Source: Ignavibacteria bacterium (GTDB taxonomy: Bacteria; Bacteroidota; Ignavibacteria; Tepidaquicellales; Tepidaquicellaceae). Taken from it: a DNA stretch of 64,000 bases. The stretch covers positions 82,525-146,524 of the forward strand of contig JABAQZ010000005.1 of the NCBI GenBank assembly GCA_019187405.1. Direction: 5' to 3'. The notes beneath the pieces were generated by a model. That model saw only the letters and a program-made list of their open reading frames with translations, had not been told where the DNA came from and did no database searches. The translations under genes were made by a program, and so were the position numbers. Below are positions 27,683 through 38,600 of the stretch, piece by piece. Position 1 is the stretch's first letter. Each line of letters begins with the position of its first letter.

Positions 27683-28375
27683 TCATTCATATTTAAAAGG
27701 CATAAATAAATTGTCGAGTAATCCATAATAGTACCAGCTAGCTCCTGCAGTTTCACCGCCTGTAATATCAAACTCTTTATAATTAGTTCTTTTTGTTTTT
27801 AAAGTATAGGTAACCGGATTATAACCTGTTTGAAGATTGAGTGAAACATTGTATTTAAATGAATCTGCATTAAAGATAGACAAATAATTTCCCGTAAAAT
27901 TTTCATTTGCATTGCAGTAAAGATACGAAATTGAGTAATCACCTATTTCCATATTATTATTTGTAATATATCTGTTTGATTTCATGAGATTGCCGCTAAA
28001 GTATGAAGAATCGGAGCTGTAAGTATTACTGAAAAGAAAATTACCCATTGCGGCTGAACTGAAGTTATTATCATTTGGAATGAATGAAAATAAATCAGCG
28101 AGATTCCTCAAAACGTTATTTGGCGGAGCAGACAGATTAATGCTGAATGCGCCGCTGCTTGTTGCAGTATCAGTTCCGGCTAAAAAAGTAAGCGAATCAT
28201 TTGAGATTTCAGATTTAATGATTCTTGAATTTGCAGGTAAGCCATTTATTGTACCTCCAATTGATGTAACAACAGAAGGATTTGTATTATTTCCTGTAGA
28301 ATCATCACTGCAGGAATAAAGAAATAAAAATAATGCCGGGATGACCAGCAGTACAGCTAATTTAGATTTTTTCAT
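27683..28375 (-). CDS. lipoprotein, unknown function
   Basis: This 230-residue protein has a lipoprotein signal peptide with lipobox 'FLYSC' (Cys near residue 22) followed by the Asp/Ser/Asn-rich linker 'SDDSTGNNTNPS' typical of Bacteroidota surface lipoproteins. The mature portion is rich in Ser, Asn and Tyr and looks like a beta-sandwich. I recognise no named domain. It follows the thioredoxin-TPR gene by 20 nt on the same strand, so the two are probably co-transcribed. Confidence 0.75.
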   Translation of the reverse strand: MKKSKLAVLLVIPALFLFLYSCSDDSTGNNTNPSVVTSIGGTINGLPANSRIIKSEISNDSLTFLAGTDTATSSGAFSINLSAPPNNVLRNLADLFSFIPNDNNFSSAAMGNFLFSNTYSSDSSYFSGNLMKSNRYITNNNMEIGDYSISYLYCNANENFTGNYLSIFNADSFKYNVSLNLQTGYNPVTYTLKTKRTNYKEFDITGGETAGASWYYYGLLDNLFMPFKYE

Positions 28376-28395
28376 AATTATGTTTTTTTAATTAA

Positions 28396-29472
28396 TTAAT
28401 TTTTTGCTTCGCTCTTATTAATTTTTTCTTTCTGATCTCTATATGATTTTTTGTCATAAATGGATATTGCTTTATCTATGAATTCACCCGCTTTTTTAAT
28501 GTCCTTGTTCTGAAAATACAATTCAGACATCATATAATATGTGCTGGCTTCATTTACGGTTCCTTTAACATAGTCAACACATTTCTCAAGTGTCTTTATG
28601 GCATCATCTCTTTCTTGTTTAGTCGAGTTTTCAGCTTTCATTGTCTTGTAAGCTTTTCCGATCAGATAATTGCCGTAATTCTGAACAAGGTCAAAATCGC
28701 TTTTCCCGTATTTGTCAAACGCTTCAGCGAAATATTTCTCGGCTGTTACATCATCGTTTTTATCGGAATAATATGATGCAAGATTTATATAGCCTTCTTT
28801 AACTTTTTCACTTTCGGGATATTCCTTAATTAAATTTTTCAAAGCATCAGCATCATTATTAAGATAGGCAAGCATAAATTTTGAGTCATCAGTATATCCT
28901 TTTAGATTTTCGGGATCGGTTGAAATTGTTTTGTTAAGATAAATTTTTACATCCTCTTCAAGCCCGTTGTTTGTAATCTTTTCCGCCATTTTGAAATTTA
29001 ATTCAGGATCATCGGGAGTTTTATCCAGCATTTGTCTGAAATAACTATATGTGTTAATGCCTGAATTATAATCCTTCATTAATTTAAGAAACTGTTCTGC
29101 CGGAACGAAACCGTAAATCCTGTCAATTTCTTCGCCATTAGATTTTGTAAAAACAATAGTAGGGAATCCCTTTACGGAATATTTCTTTGCAAGCTCAGGA
29201 CCTTCACCTTTTTCGGCATCAATTTTCCAATTGATCTGGTTTAGGTTTGCAAAAGACGCAACATCAGGATTTGTATAGACTTTTCTGTCGGTTTCAACGC
29301 ACCATTTGCACCAATCGGTAACAAAGTCTATCATTATTACTTTATCCTGTTGTTTTGCGAGATCAAGAATTTCCTGATAAGTACCGTTTGAAAAACTTAC
29401 ATCTTCGGCATAGATTTTTCCGGTAAAAAATAAAATAAGTATTAAAAATAATATTTTGAAAATTGGTTTCAT
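28396..29472 (-). CDS. exported thioredoxin-like protein with TPR repeats
   Basis: The reading frame opens at a TTG (29529), but the ATG at 29472 has an AGGAG six nt upstream (29483-29479) and gives a proper signal peptide ('FLILILFFTGKIYA'), so I use it (358 residues). A thioredoxin fold follows with redox motif WCKWC and cis-Pro segment 'VKGFPTIVF'. About 200 residues of TPR-like helices complete the protein ('AEKYFAEAFDKYGK', 'YYMMSELYFQNKDIKKAGEF'). Such periplasmic proteins reduce disulfides or act in envelope redox repair; partners are unknown. It is downstream of the aceA gene by about 100 nt. Confidence 0.85.
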   Translation of the reverse strand: MKPIFKILFLILILFFTGKIYAEDVSFSNGTYQEILDLAKQQDKVIMIDFVTDWCKWCVETDRKVYTNPDVASFANLNQINWKIDAEKGEGPELAKKYSVKGFPTIVFTKSNGEEIDRIYGFVPAEQFLKLMKDYNSGINTYSYFRQMLDKTPDDPELNFKMAEKITNNGLEEDVKIYLNKTISTDPENLKGYTDDSKFMLAYLNNDADALKNLIKEYPESEKVKEGYINLASYYSDKNDDVTAEKYFAEAFDKYGKSDFDLVQNYGNYLIGKAYKTMKAENSTKQERDDAIKTLEKCVDYVKGTVNEASTYYMMSELYFQNKDIKKAGEFIDKAISIYDKKSYRDQKEKINKSEAKN

Positions 29473-29572
29473 TTTTTTCTCCTGTTTAAATTTTTTTTTT
29501 AACTTAATAATATAGCAATATAACTGCAATGTTATTTATTATATTAGATAAAATTATATACGAATTAAGAAA

Positions 29573-30853
29573 TTATTTACCAAACTGCTCGGTTTCAGTC
29601 GATCCTTCAAGGGCAGTTGTTGCAGTATGTCCTGAAGTAATTGTTAGTTGTACTTTGTCAAAATAACCAGTACCTACAAATGACTGATGCTTGATCGCTT
29701 TAAATCCGGATGTTCTTTCAAGCTCAAACTCAAGTTCCTGAAGTTTAGTAAAAGCGCTCATTCCATAATCTTTATAATCCATTGCGAGCTGAAACATTGT
29801 AGTATTAAGAGCATGGAATCCGGCAAGAGTAATAAACTGATACTTGTAACCCATTTCAGCAAGTTTCTCCTGAAAATCCGCTATCTGATTATCGTTTAGA
29901 TTTCTCTTCCAATTAAACGAAGGTGAACAATTATACGCCAGTAGTTTTCCCGGAAATTGTTCGTGGATTCCATCGGCAAATTCTTTTGCTTCAATTAAAT
30001 CCGGATGTGCAGTTTCACACCATATTACATCTGCATAAGGCGAATATGAAAGTCCTCTTTCGATTGCGCATTCCAAACCGCCTTTGATATTGAAAAAGCC
30101 TTCGAAAGTTCTTTTACCGTAAATAAATTTCTGATCTCTCTCATCAATATCATTGGTAAGTAAATTTGCGCTGTTTGCATCTGTTCTCGCAATTAATACC
30201 GTAGGCACACCCATAATATCAGACGCAAGTCTTGCTGAAACCAGCGTGTTGATAAATTCTCTTGTAGGAACCAAAACTTTCCCGCCAAGATGACCGCATT
30301 TTTTTGCCGAGCTAAGCTGATCTTCAAAATGAACTCCGGCAGCTCCCGCCTCTATCGTTGCTTTCATTAACTCGAAAACATTTAATGATCCTCCGAATCC
30401 TGCTTCAGCATCTGCAACAATTGGAGCAAACCAGTAAATGTCATCTTTACCTTCCAAATGTGATATCTGATCAGCCCTTGATAAAGCATTATTAATTCTT
30501 TTCACAACCGACGGAACACTGTTTGCCGGATACAAACTCTGATCCGGATAAGTATGTCCTGCATTGTTTGCGTCAGCAGCTACTTGCCAGCCGCTTAAAT
30601 AAATTGATTTTAATCCTGCCTGTACCTGCTGAACAGCCTGATTTCCCGTCAATGCGCCAAGAGCTCTTACAAATTTATCATGCGTGAGCAACTTCCAAAG
30701 TCTTTCTGCTCCAAGCATGGCAAGCGTGTATTCAATTTTTACTGATCCTCGTAAATCATAAACTTCTTTAGCATTGTAAGGACGTTCAATGCCTTCCCAT
30801 CTGCTGCTGTTCCAAGCATTCTGTATTTTTTCTATTTGCGATTTTTTATTCAT
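29573..30853 (-). CDS. aceA: isocitrate lyase
   Basis: This 426-residue glyoxylate-shunt enzyme splits isocitrate into succinate and glyoxylate. The catalytic 'KKCGH' loop (near residue 185, '[16 protein letters not shown]') and the substrate-binding '[10 protein letters not shown]' and 'YNCSPSFNW' segments are intact, and length is that of short bacterial isocitrate lyases. It follows aceB by 21 nt on the same strand, so the two shunt enzymes form an operon. Together they allow growth on acetate or fatty acids. Confidence 0.96.
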   Translation of the reverse strand: MNKKSQIEKIQNAWNSSRWEGIERPYNAKEVYDLRGSVKIEYTLAMLGAERLWKLLTHDKFVRALGALTGNQAVQQVQAGLKSIYLSGWQVAADANNAGHTYPDQSLYPANSVPSVVKRINNALSRADQISHLEGKDDIYWFAPIVADAEAGFGGSLNVFELMKATIEAGAAGVHFEDQLSSAKKCGHLGGKVLVPTREFINTLVSARLASDIMGVPTVLIARTDANSANLLTNDIDERDQKFIYGKRTFEGFFNIKGGLECAIERGLSYSPYADVIWCETAHPDLIEAKEFADGIHEQFPGKLLAYNCSPSFNWKRNLNDNQIADFQEKLAEMGYKYQFITLAGFHALNTTMFQLAMDYKDYGMSAFTKLQELEFELERTSGFKAIKHQSFVGTGYFDKVQLTITSGHTATTALEGSTETEQFGK

Positions 30854-30874
30854 TTAGTATGTGAGTTTAAATTA

Positions 30875-32455
30875 TTAAATAAAGTCGTAAGCAATTAAAG
30901 TTAAAAATTCATTGAAATTTTTGTCTGTTGAAAGTTTATTAAAAAGTTTTACTGCCGTCTCATATTTGCCATCACGGTAATTCTGATCTCCAACAATACT
31001 CTTGATTTTTACGAGTTCTTCTTCAAGCAGCTTTTTATACAACTCTTCAGTAACTTTTCTTCCGTCTTTTAATATTCCTTTTTCGTGATGAATCCACTGC
31101 CATATCTGAGCTCTTGATATTTCCACAGTAGCTGCATCCTCCATTAAATTATATATAGGTACACAGCCGTTGCCTTTGAGCCAGGCTTCGAGATATTGTA
31201 TGGACACATTTATATTCTGTCTTAATCCATCTTCAGTAATTTCTCCTTCGGGTACTTCGAGTAAATCTTTGGCTGTAACATTTACATCGTTTCTTTTATT
31301 TGAAATCTGATTTGCTTCAGGCATTAGGTTGTCAAAAATATCCTTAGCAATACCGATAAGACCGGGATGAGCAACCCAGGTGCCGTCATGTCCGTCGTTT
31401 GCTTCTCTTTCTTTATCGGCTTTAATCTTAGCAATTGCTTCATTGTTTTTTTCGGGATTGTTTTTTATAGGAATTTGCGCAGCCATGCCTCCCATTGCAT
31501 GAATACCTCGCTTGTGGCAGGTTTTTATCACAAGTTGTGAATAAGATTTTAGAAAATGAACATTCATTGTTACAAGGCTTCTGTCAGGTAAAACAAACTC
31601 GCTGAAGTTTCTGAATTTTTTTATAAAACTGAAAATATAATCCCAGCGACCGCAATTTAATCCAGACGAATGATCCTTAAGTTCATATAAAATTTCATCC
31701 ATTTCAAAAGCTGCAAGAATTGTTTCAATGAGGACAGTTGCTCTGATAGTTCCTCGCGGAATCCCTATATAATCCTGTGCAAAGTCAAACGCGTCATTCC
31801 ATAGCCGCGCTTCAAGGTGATTTTCCAGTTTAGGAAGATAGAAATACGGACCGGTTCCGCTTTGCAAAAGTTTTTTTGCATTATGAAAGAAATATAAACC
31901 GAAATCAAAAAATGATCCTGAAATTTCCTGACCATCCGATTTTGCATTTTTTTCATTCAAATGCAATCCTCTTGGACGAACCATTAAAACAGCGGTCTTC
32001 TCATTAAGTTTATAAAGTTTGCCGTCGGGATTTGTAAAAGAGATAGTCCTTTCGATTGCATCTTTTAGATTTATTTGTCCTTCAATAATATTTTCCCAGG
32101 TTGGTGAATTTGAATCTTCAAAATCAGCCATAAAAACATTTGCACCGGAATTAAGAGCATTAATTATCATTTTTCTGTCAACAGGTCCGGTAATTTCCAC
32201 TCTTCTGTCTTTTAAATCATCTGGAATTTCAGCAACAGTCCAGTTCCCTTCGCGGATTGATTTTGTTTCAGGAAGGAAATCAGGCATGATTCCGGAATTT
32301 ATCTGTTGCTGTCTTTCTTCTCTTTTTCTTAACAGCTCTAATCTTCTTTCATTAAAATTTTTATGCAACTCGTGGACAAAATCTAATGCATCATCACTTA
32401 AAATTTCCGCATAATTATTTTTCAGGATACCGGTAATTTGAATTTTATTTTTCAT
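30875..32455 (-). CDS. aceB: malate synthase A
   Basis: This 526-residue enzyme condenses glyoxylate and acetyl-CoA to malate. Family landmarks include 'VFMADFEDSNSPTWEN', 'LMVRPRGLHLNEK', 'ATVLIETILAAFEMDEILYE', 'GLNCGRWDYIFSFIK' and 'DGTWVAHPGL'. The length matches the malate synthase A class, distinct from the longer GlcB class. It is the first gene of the aceB-aceA operon; 171 nt separate its ATG from the divergent RmlD-like gene. Confidence 0.96.
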   Translation of the reverse strand: MKNKIQITGILKNNYAEILSDDALDFVHELHKNFNERRLELLRKREERQQQINSGIMPDFLPETKSIREGNWTVAEIPDDLKDRRVEITGPVDRKMIINALNSGANVFMADFEDSNSPTWENIIEGQINLKDAIERTISFTNPDGKLYKLNEKTAVLMVRPRGLHLNEKNAKSDGQEISGSFFDFGLYFFHNAKKLLQSGTGPYFYLPKLENHLEARLWNDAFDFAQDYIGIPRGTIRATVLIETILAAFEMDEILYELKDHSSGLNCGRWDYIFSFIKKFRNFSEFVLPDRSLVTMNVHFLKSYSQLVIKTCHKRGIHAMGGMAAQIPIKNNPEKNNEAIAKIKADKEREANDGHDGTWVAHPGLIGIAKDIFDNLMPEANQISNKRNDVNVTAKDLLEVPEGEITEDGLRQNINVSIQYLEAWLKGNGCVPIYNLMEDAATVEISRAQIWQWIHHEKGILKDGRKVTEELYKKLLEEELVKIKSIVGDQNYRDGKYETAVKLFNKLSTDKNFNEFLTLIAYDFI

Positions 32456-32596
32456 AAATTGAATATGGTTATCGTTATTTTTTGGGGATATTGGGAGCTC
32501 AATTAAAATATTACTGACAGTAGAATGTCAATCTTAATTAAGTAAAATATAATTAAATTGAATGCAATTTTCAGTTCAGATTTTTATAAAACATGT

Positions 32597-32604
32597 TAAC
32601 TTTG
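32597..32604 (+). promoter_or_regulatory. -7 element TAACTTTG upstream of the RmlD-like gene
   Basis: TAACTTTG matches the Bacteroidetes -7 consensus TAnnTTTG exactly and lies 22 nt upstream of the TTG start at 32627. No good TTTG is present 19 nt further upstream, so this is a weaker candidate than the others in the window. Confidence 0.3.
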
Positions 32605-32626
32605 TGTAAAATAAATAAAGCGAAAT

Positions 32627-33523
32627 TTGAAAATTTTAATTACCGGCGGCAGCGGTCTTCTCGGACAATATCTTAACGAGATTCTTTCAAAAGAAAATGA
32701 AATATGCACATTGTATAATGAGAATCTCGGCAACTGCAAAGTATATAATTCTTTTAAGATTAATCTCACTGATTTCGAAAGTCTTAAAGAATTTATTACG
32801 TCTTATAAACCTGGAGTAATTATTCACACAGCTGCAATATCAAGGCCGGAGTCATGTGATAAGCTCCCGAAGGAGATTGTAGAATCGATTAATATAGATA
32901 CTACAAAGTTTTTTGCCGAATATTGTGAAAAGAATAATTCAAAATTGATTTTTACATCCACGGATCTGGTTTATGACGGTGAACAGGGAATGTATCTTGA
33001 CGAAAATGCAAATCTAAAACCTGTGTCATTATATGCCGAAACCAAGGTTAAGTCTGAAAATGAAATCAGAAATGTATTTGAAAATTATATTATACTCAGA
33101 GTATCATTGCTTTACGGGATGGGATTAAACCATAGTGTGAATAACTTCCATATAATGCTCAATAATTTTTTACAAAACAGAAAATCAAAATTATTCCATG
33201 ATCAGTACAGAACTCCGCTTTCGCTATTGGATGCGGCTGAATTAATCAGGAAGTTGATAAAGGCAGATATTAAAAATGAAACAATAAATTTCGGAGGCAG
33301 GGAAAGAATCTCACGCGCCGAGCTTGGAGAGATAGTTTGTAGTGCAGGAAACTTTGATCCAAATCTTATTGATAAAATTTCAATGAATGAAATTAAAGAT
33401 CTACATAAAGTTGCCGATGTGTCTATGAATACGAGCAAGCTGAATTCGTTTGGATTAGTTCAGAAGACAGTTGAAGAATCCGTCATAGAAATATTGAATA
33501 AGTTTTTTAATATTTATCGTTAG
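32627..33523 (+). CDS. RmlD-like dTDP-4-dehydrorhamnose reductase family (SDR)
   Basis: This 298-residue extended-SDR protein starts at TTG. The Rossmann motif is 'TGGSGLLGQYL' (residues 6-16) and the catalytic pair is Y136 and K140 ('YAETKVKSE'), with 'TSTDLVYDG' carrying the active-site Ser/Thr. The order 'AAISRPESCDKLP...' is typical of RmlD and of MAT2B-like proteins. It may reduce dTDP-4-keto-rhamnose, but no other rml genes are nearby, so the substrate is open. It is followed 39 nt later by the truncated clpB. Confidence 0.82.
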   Translation: MKILITGGSGLLGQYLNEILSKENEICTLYNENLGNCKVYNSFKINLTDFESLKEFITSYKPGVIIHTAAISRPESCDKLPKEIVESINIDTTKFFAEYCEKNNSKLIFTSTDLVYDGEQGMYLDENANLKPVSLYAETKVKSENEIRNVFENYIILRVSLLYGMGLNHSVNNFHIMLNNFLQNRKSKLFHDQYRTPLSLLDAAELIRKLIKADIKNETINFGGRERISRAELGEIVCSAGNFDPNLIDKISMNEIKDLHKVADVSMNTSKLNSFGLVQKTVEESVIEILNKFFNIYR

Positions 33524-33543
33524 AATTCAAATGAATATATTTA
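33513..33543 (+). promoter_or_regulatory. candidate promoter for the clpB fragment
   Basis: TTTA at 33513-33516 and TATATTTA at 33536-33543 are separated by 19 nt, each one mismatch from the Bacteroidetes -33/-7 consensus. The ATG of the ClpB-like gene is 19 nt further on. Part of the promoter overlaps the end of the RmlD-like gene. Confidence 0.35.
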
Positions 33544-33562
33544 CAAAATTTTTTTTTTCATC

Positions 33563-34873
33563 ATGGCAATAAATTTTAACAAGTTTACAATTAAGTCACA
33601 GGAAGCAGTTCAAAATGCGCAGGAAATTGCTTCTACATATTCCAATCAGCAGATAGAGCCGGAACACATATTTGCGGCATTGATTCAGGACCCCGAGGGG
33701 ATTGTAGCTTCTACGCTTCAGAAGTTGGGAGCAAACAAGGATTTTCTACAGGCAAAAACCGGAGAATTGTTAGAGAGGCTTCCAAAAGTTTCCGGCTCAG
33801 GAATGAGTCAGACATTTTCAAGAGAAGGAACCGAAGCGTTAGAAAATGCTGTAAAAGAAGCAAGCTCCTTGAAAGATGAATATGTTTCTACAGAGCATAT
33901 ACTTTTAGGATTGACTGACGTAAAAAAATCAGGAGTAACAGAGCTTCTCAAATCCCAGGGTATAAATAAAAACGGAGTTTTAAAAGCATTAAAAGAAATC
34001 AGGGGTTCTAACAGAGTTACGGGACAAAATCCCGAAGATACGTATCAGGCTTTAATGAAATACGGAAGGAATCTGAATGAGCTTGCAGAAAAGGGAAAAC
34101 TTGATCCGGTAATAGGAAGGGAAGATGAAATCAGAAGAGTACTGCAGGTGCTTTCAAGAAGGACTAAAAATAATCCCGTTCTAATTGGCGAGCCTGGTGT
34201 AGGAAAGACGGCGATTGCAGAAGGACTTGCATTCAGGATTATACAGGGTGATGTTCCGGAAAATCTGAGAACAAAAAAAATTATTGCGCTTGACATGGGA
34301 TCGCTTGTTGCGGGAGCGCAGTTCAGAGGACAATTTGAAGAGAGACTTAAAGCAGTATTAAAAGAAGTACAGGAATCGAACGGAGAAATTATACTTTTCA
34401 TTGACGAGCTTCACACAGTAGTTGGAGCAGGAGCTGCGCAAGGTTCGGTGGATGCATCAAACATGCTTAAGCCGGCGCTTGCAAGAGGGGATTTAAGGAC
34501 AATCGGAGCTACGACATTGGATGAATACAGAAAATACATTGAGAAAGATCCGGCGCTTGAAAGAAGATTTCAGCCTGTGTTTGTGGGCGAACCCGACATT
34601 GAAGATACAATTTCGATTTTGAGAGGATTAAAAGAAAAGTATGAAGTTCACCACGGTGTAAGGATAACCGACGGAGCAATTGTCGCAGCAGCACAATTAT
34701 CAGATAGATACATATCTGACAGATTTCTGCCTGACAAAGCCATTGATCTTGTTGATGAAGCTGCATCGAAGTTAAGGATAGAGATTGATTCGATGCCAGA
34801 AGAGCTTGACAACATTGAAAGAAAGATAAAGCAGCTGGAGATTGAAAAGGAAGCTTTGAAGAGGGAGTTGTAA
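33563..34873 (+). CDS. clpB: truncated ClpB disaggregase (N domain and first AAA+ domain only)
   Basis: This 436-residue protein begins as a normal ClpB: N domain (about 1-145, two Clp_N repeats), then NBD1 (about 160-410) with Walker A 'GEPGVGKT' (209-216), Walker B 'ILFIDE' and the usual '[20 protein letters not shown]'. It stops after '[10 protein letters not shown]' at the very beginning of the M-domain coiled coil. Full-length ClpB has about 860 residues, with a coiled-coil middle domain and a second AAA+ domain; neither is encoded downstream in any frame I could read. The protein could hexamerise but not disaggregate as known ClpB does. A full copy may exist elsewhere; otherwise this is a pseudogene fragment. 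Confidence 0.88.
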   Translation: MAINFNKFTIKSQEAVQNAQEIASTYSNQQIEPEHIFAALIQDPEGIVASTLQKLGANKDFLQAKTGELLERLPKVSGSGMSQTFSREGTEALENAVKEASSLKDEYVSTEHILLGLTDVKKSGVTELLKSQGINKNGVLKALKEIRGSNRVTGQNPEDTYQALMKYGRNLNELAEKGKLDPVIGREDEIRRVLQVLSRRTKNNPVLIGEPGVGKTAIAEGLAFRIIQGDVPENLRTKKIIALDMGSLVAGAQFRGQFEERLKAVLKEVQESNGEIILFIDELHTVVGAGAAQGSVDASNMLKPALARGDLRTIGATTLDEYRKYIEKDPALERRFQPVFVGEPDIEDTISILRGLKEKYEVHHGVRITDGAIVAAAQLSDRYISDRFLPDKAIDLVDEAASKLRIEIDSMPEELDNIERKIKQLEIEKEALKREL

Positions 34874-35614
34874 CAGAAAGGCATTCAAGTATTATTTTAA
34901 TAATAAAAGTCCGGCGTTTCTTTATTTTGAAAACAGAATTATTCTTCCACTCTTAAAAAAATATTCTCCAACCCAAATTATATATTTCTCGAAACAGAAA
35001 AAATCTTTTAATCTGTAAATAGTTAAATAGATTTTTCAGATATACATGAAATGCAAATTCATTCTGAGATTGAATAAAAAAACTAAATTAAGTACAGCTT
35101 AAATATTCAGTTTAAAATCCTCCTGATGTTAAATTTAAATTACTCAAAAAAAAAATTAAGCATTGTTAGAAATGCATTGGAAAATGAATTATTTTATATT
35201 ATGTTAGGCAAAAGGAATTATCTAATTTGTAAGACTTAAAGAAAATTCAGGAAAACATAAAGGACAATAAACTCTTCTTTCATTCATTTTCTGAGTTAAA
35301 TAAAGGCAGTCGTTAACTTGTTCCTTTAATTAAGTTTGTATCAAATATGATTGAATAATTTAAAACAAGGAGGTTCACATTATTTCTCATTTTTTTCAGA
35401 TAAGCTATAACAAATAGTATTATCTTATCTTAAATTCTCATTTTCTTTTTTTCTCATCTGATTTTTTGTCAGAGTTTTTCTTTTAAAAAGAAAAATATCA
35501 ATTTATAAAAGATACTTTAATCTGGTTTTAGCCGGGGAGTATCCTCATATAATTCTTTACTCACAATCTTCCCGGATTTTAATTCACTTATTATAAAAAT
35601 TAAATTCAAAATTT
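34874..35614. other. 741-bp intergenic region before the giant gene
   Basis: This is a very AT-rich stretch with no open frame of note and no trace of the missing ClpB half. A strong AAGGAGG at 35367-35373 is not followed by any nearby start codon. A low-complexity TTTTTCTTTT/AAAAGAAAAA palindrome lies at 35475-35495. A weak hairpin (CCGGGGAG near 35532 with CTTCCCGG near 35570) sits in what would be the leader of the giant gene. No mobile-element ends or RNA genes seen. Confidence 0.55.
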
Positions 35615-38600
35615 ATGTTTACGAATTTTACAAATTTACGTAACATTCAAACTTTGATTCTTATGCTGGTCATGTTTATTCAAGTTTCTTTTTTATCGGC
35701 ACAGGAATCAAATCCGGTAGATCTCAAGGAAAGAATAAAATCAAGAAAAATTTCCGATCAGAATACCGGTAAAAGCGGACAAAACTCACAAATGTCCATA
35801 ATCATTAATGTTCCGTTAAATTATCCCACGATACAGGGAGCTATAAATGCTGCCAATAACGGTGACATTATAAATATAAGTGCAGGCACTTATAGAGAAG
35901 ATATAACATTAAACAAACCGATACAAATCAGGGGAGCCAATTATGGTATTAACCCAAATACGGGAATGAGGGGACCTGAAACTATCATTCAGCCGGCAAC
36001 ATCTGATCCTGATCCTTACAGCCCGACGGCTGTAACCTTTTTTTATATCGGCAGCAACGGCAGCGGAGCAGTTATTGACGGTATAACATTTGACGGAGAC
36101 AATCCGACACTTACAAGTTCAGTAAACATAAACGGTGCAAACATAGATGCGGCTGAGGCAATCGGAGCTTATGACGGGCTTGCAAATATCATGATCAGCA
36201 ATAACATAATTAAGAATGTTAATTATGCGGGAATTGATTTATACAATTATACAAACGGAGGAGCATCTACATACGACAACACGGTAAGCGACAACAAATT
36301 TGATAATATAATGCCTTCAATATTCGGCATAGGAGTACTTATATACAATAATTGTTACTGCAGTATTTCGGATAATGTAATGACAAGAGTTAGAGTAGGC
36401 GTTCAAACGGGAAACTTCTACAATGCCGATCTTGGATTAAATCACTCAATAAACAACAATGAAATCGAATCATCTCGTTTGGGTATTTGGTATAACCTTT
36501 CATATACAAATGCATCAACCTTTATTATCTCAAATAATGAAATAACAACTTATTCCGGCGCAACAAACAACAATGGAATTTCAGTTACATCCGTTCAAAG
36601 TTCGGTAAGCGTAACAGTAACAGACAATATAATTTCAGATGCCAGAAATGGATACAATCTTTGGAATTGTCCAACTACGAGCAATGTAACAATAACCGGA
36701 GGGACAGTAACGAATTGCAATGTCGGAGTATTTGCAAATAATTATGACGGATATTCTTCAAATGCGGATCCTTCTTCGTATGCAATGACGGGAATAACTT
36801 TAACAAACTGTGATACGGGAGTCTGGGTAAGAGATAACAGTCTTAACACAAATAATTCAACGGTAGCATTAAGCATAAACAATACAACCAACATTATTTC
36901 CGGTACAGGAATTGGCGTATTGCTTGAAGGAGGAGATGCATCTTTAGCATTTTCCGGAGCAGTTCCGGTGGATTTCAGTACATCGCTCAGCAAATATATA
37001 AGACTTGCATCAAATACAATCAACACACCAACAGGTATGGTAAATGCAGAGAATGTAACCTTTGGAGGGTTAGCAGGATCTGCAATGACAAATGCACAGC
37101 TCTTTGCGGTAGAAGATAAGATTGACCATAAAATAGACTGGAGCAGTCTTGGTTTTGTATCAATAAAAATTTACAACAAGTATTTAACATTAAACAGTTA
37201 CTATACACCCGAAACAACTTCACCTTTAATATCGAGAGGAATAGATGCAGCGGCATCCGGAGATACATTAAATTTAGGTGCAGGTACATTTAATGAAAGC
37301 GTTACAATAAACAAATCAATAACATTAAAAGGAAGCGGAACATCGGTTACGATACTTGCACCGAGTGTAATTTGTACCGGTGATGGTATTAATGTCAATA
37401 CATCGAATGTTAACGTTAATGATTTAACTGTAAAAGAATTCAACTATGGTTTAAGGACATCAGCTTCGAACATAAAATTTTATAATGTAGAAAGCATATT
37501 AAACTGTCAATATGCAATTACAACGAATACAGGAACTAACGGACTTACAATATTAAAATGTAAATTCAACAGCAACGTTGTTGGAGGATGGAGGGCAGGA
37601 ACAGGTGATTTAATCAACAACGTATTAATAGACAGCAGTGAAGTAAAGTACAACGGAACGGGAGGCAACGGATTTGGAATCTTTGCCGCAGCGTCAACAC
37701 CGGCTGCAAATACATTTGATAATATTACCATTAAGAATTCCGATTTCAGCAGAAATCTTAGAAAAGGAATGTATTTTGAAAAGTTAAGATATGCATTGAT
37801 TGACAATGTAATTATGGACAGCAGCGGAACAGATGCCACATACGGATTTAACAATGGAATAGATATCAACTTGAAATATGATTCTTATACTGATATTACA
37901 ATTCAGAATTGCTCAATTACAAACTGCGGATTTAACGGAACTGCGACAAATCCCGATAATCCTTCGGCAGTTACCATAAAAGCAAGAGATGACAGTCCGT
38001 CATACAGCTCGGATCCTGCAACATTATCGACAGTTGCGTTTAAGAATAATTTTGTAAGCGGACCAAGAAACGGACTGAGATTTGGTGAATTTGATAAAGT
38101 GAATAATACGCCTTCCGGAATTACGGTAATTGAAAATGATTTCGGCAACGGATATTTAAACAAGGCAGTTCTTAACAAAACAGCAAGCAATATCGCGATA
38201 AGCTGTAATTGGTATGGTACTGCCATTGCGTCATCGGTAGTAGCTCTTCACGGAAGTAATTTAACATTTCTTCCATACCTTGTAAACGGGACTGATAATA
38301 ATCTTTCACTTCCGGGATTTCAGCCGGTTCCAGGAAGTTGTACGGGTACAGGTCCAGTTGTCAATCTGACACAAAGCACGGATTATGTAACAATACAGTC
38401 TGCAATTAATGCGGCAAATCCTTTTGATGTTATACAAGCAAGTGAAGGAACATACAACGAGCGCGTAACAATCACAAAGTCATTGACACTTCAGGGAGTA
38501 AACGAAGTTAACTGCAAGGTTGACGGCACGGGATTATCCGGAACGGGCAGGGGAATTCTGATATCCAACGGAATAACCGACGTCATAATAAAGAGACTTA

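Noticed and set aside
35367..35373. Strong AAGGAGG as the ribosome binding site of a missed gene
   Set aside because: No start codon or open frame follows within a usable distance.
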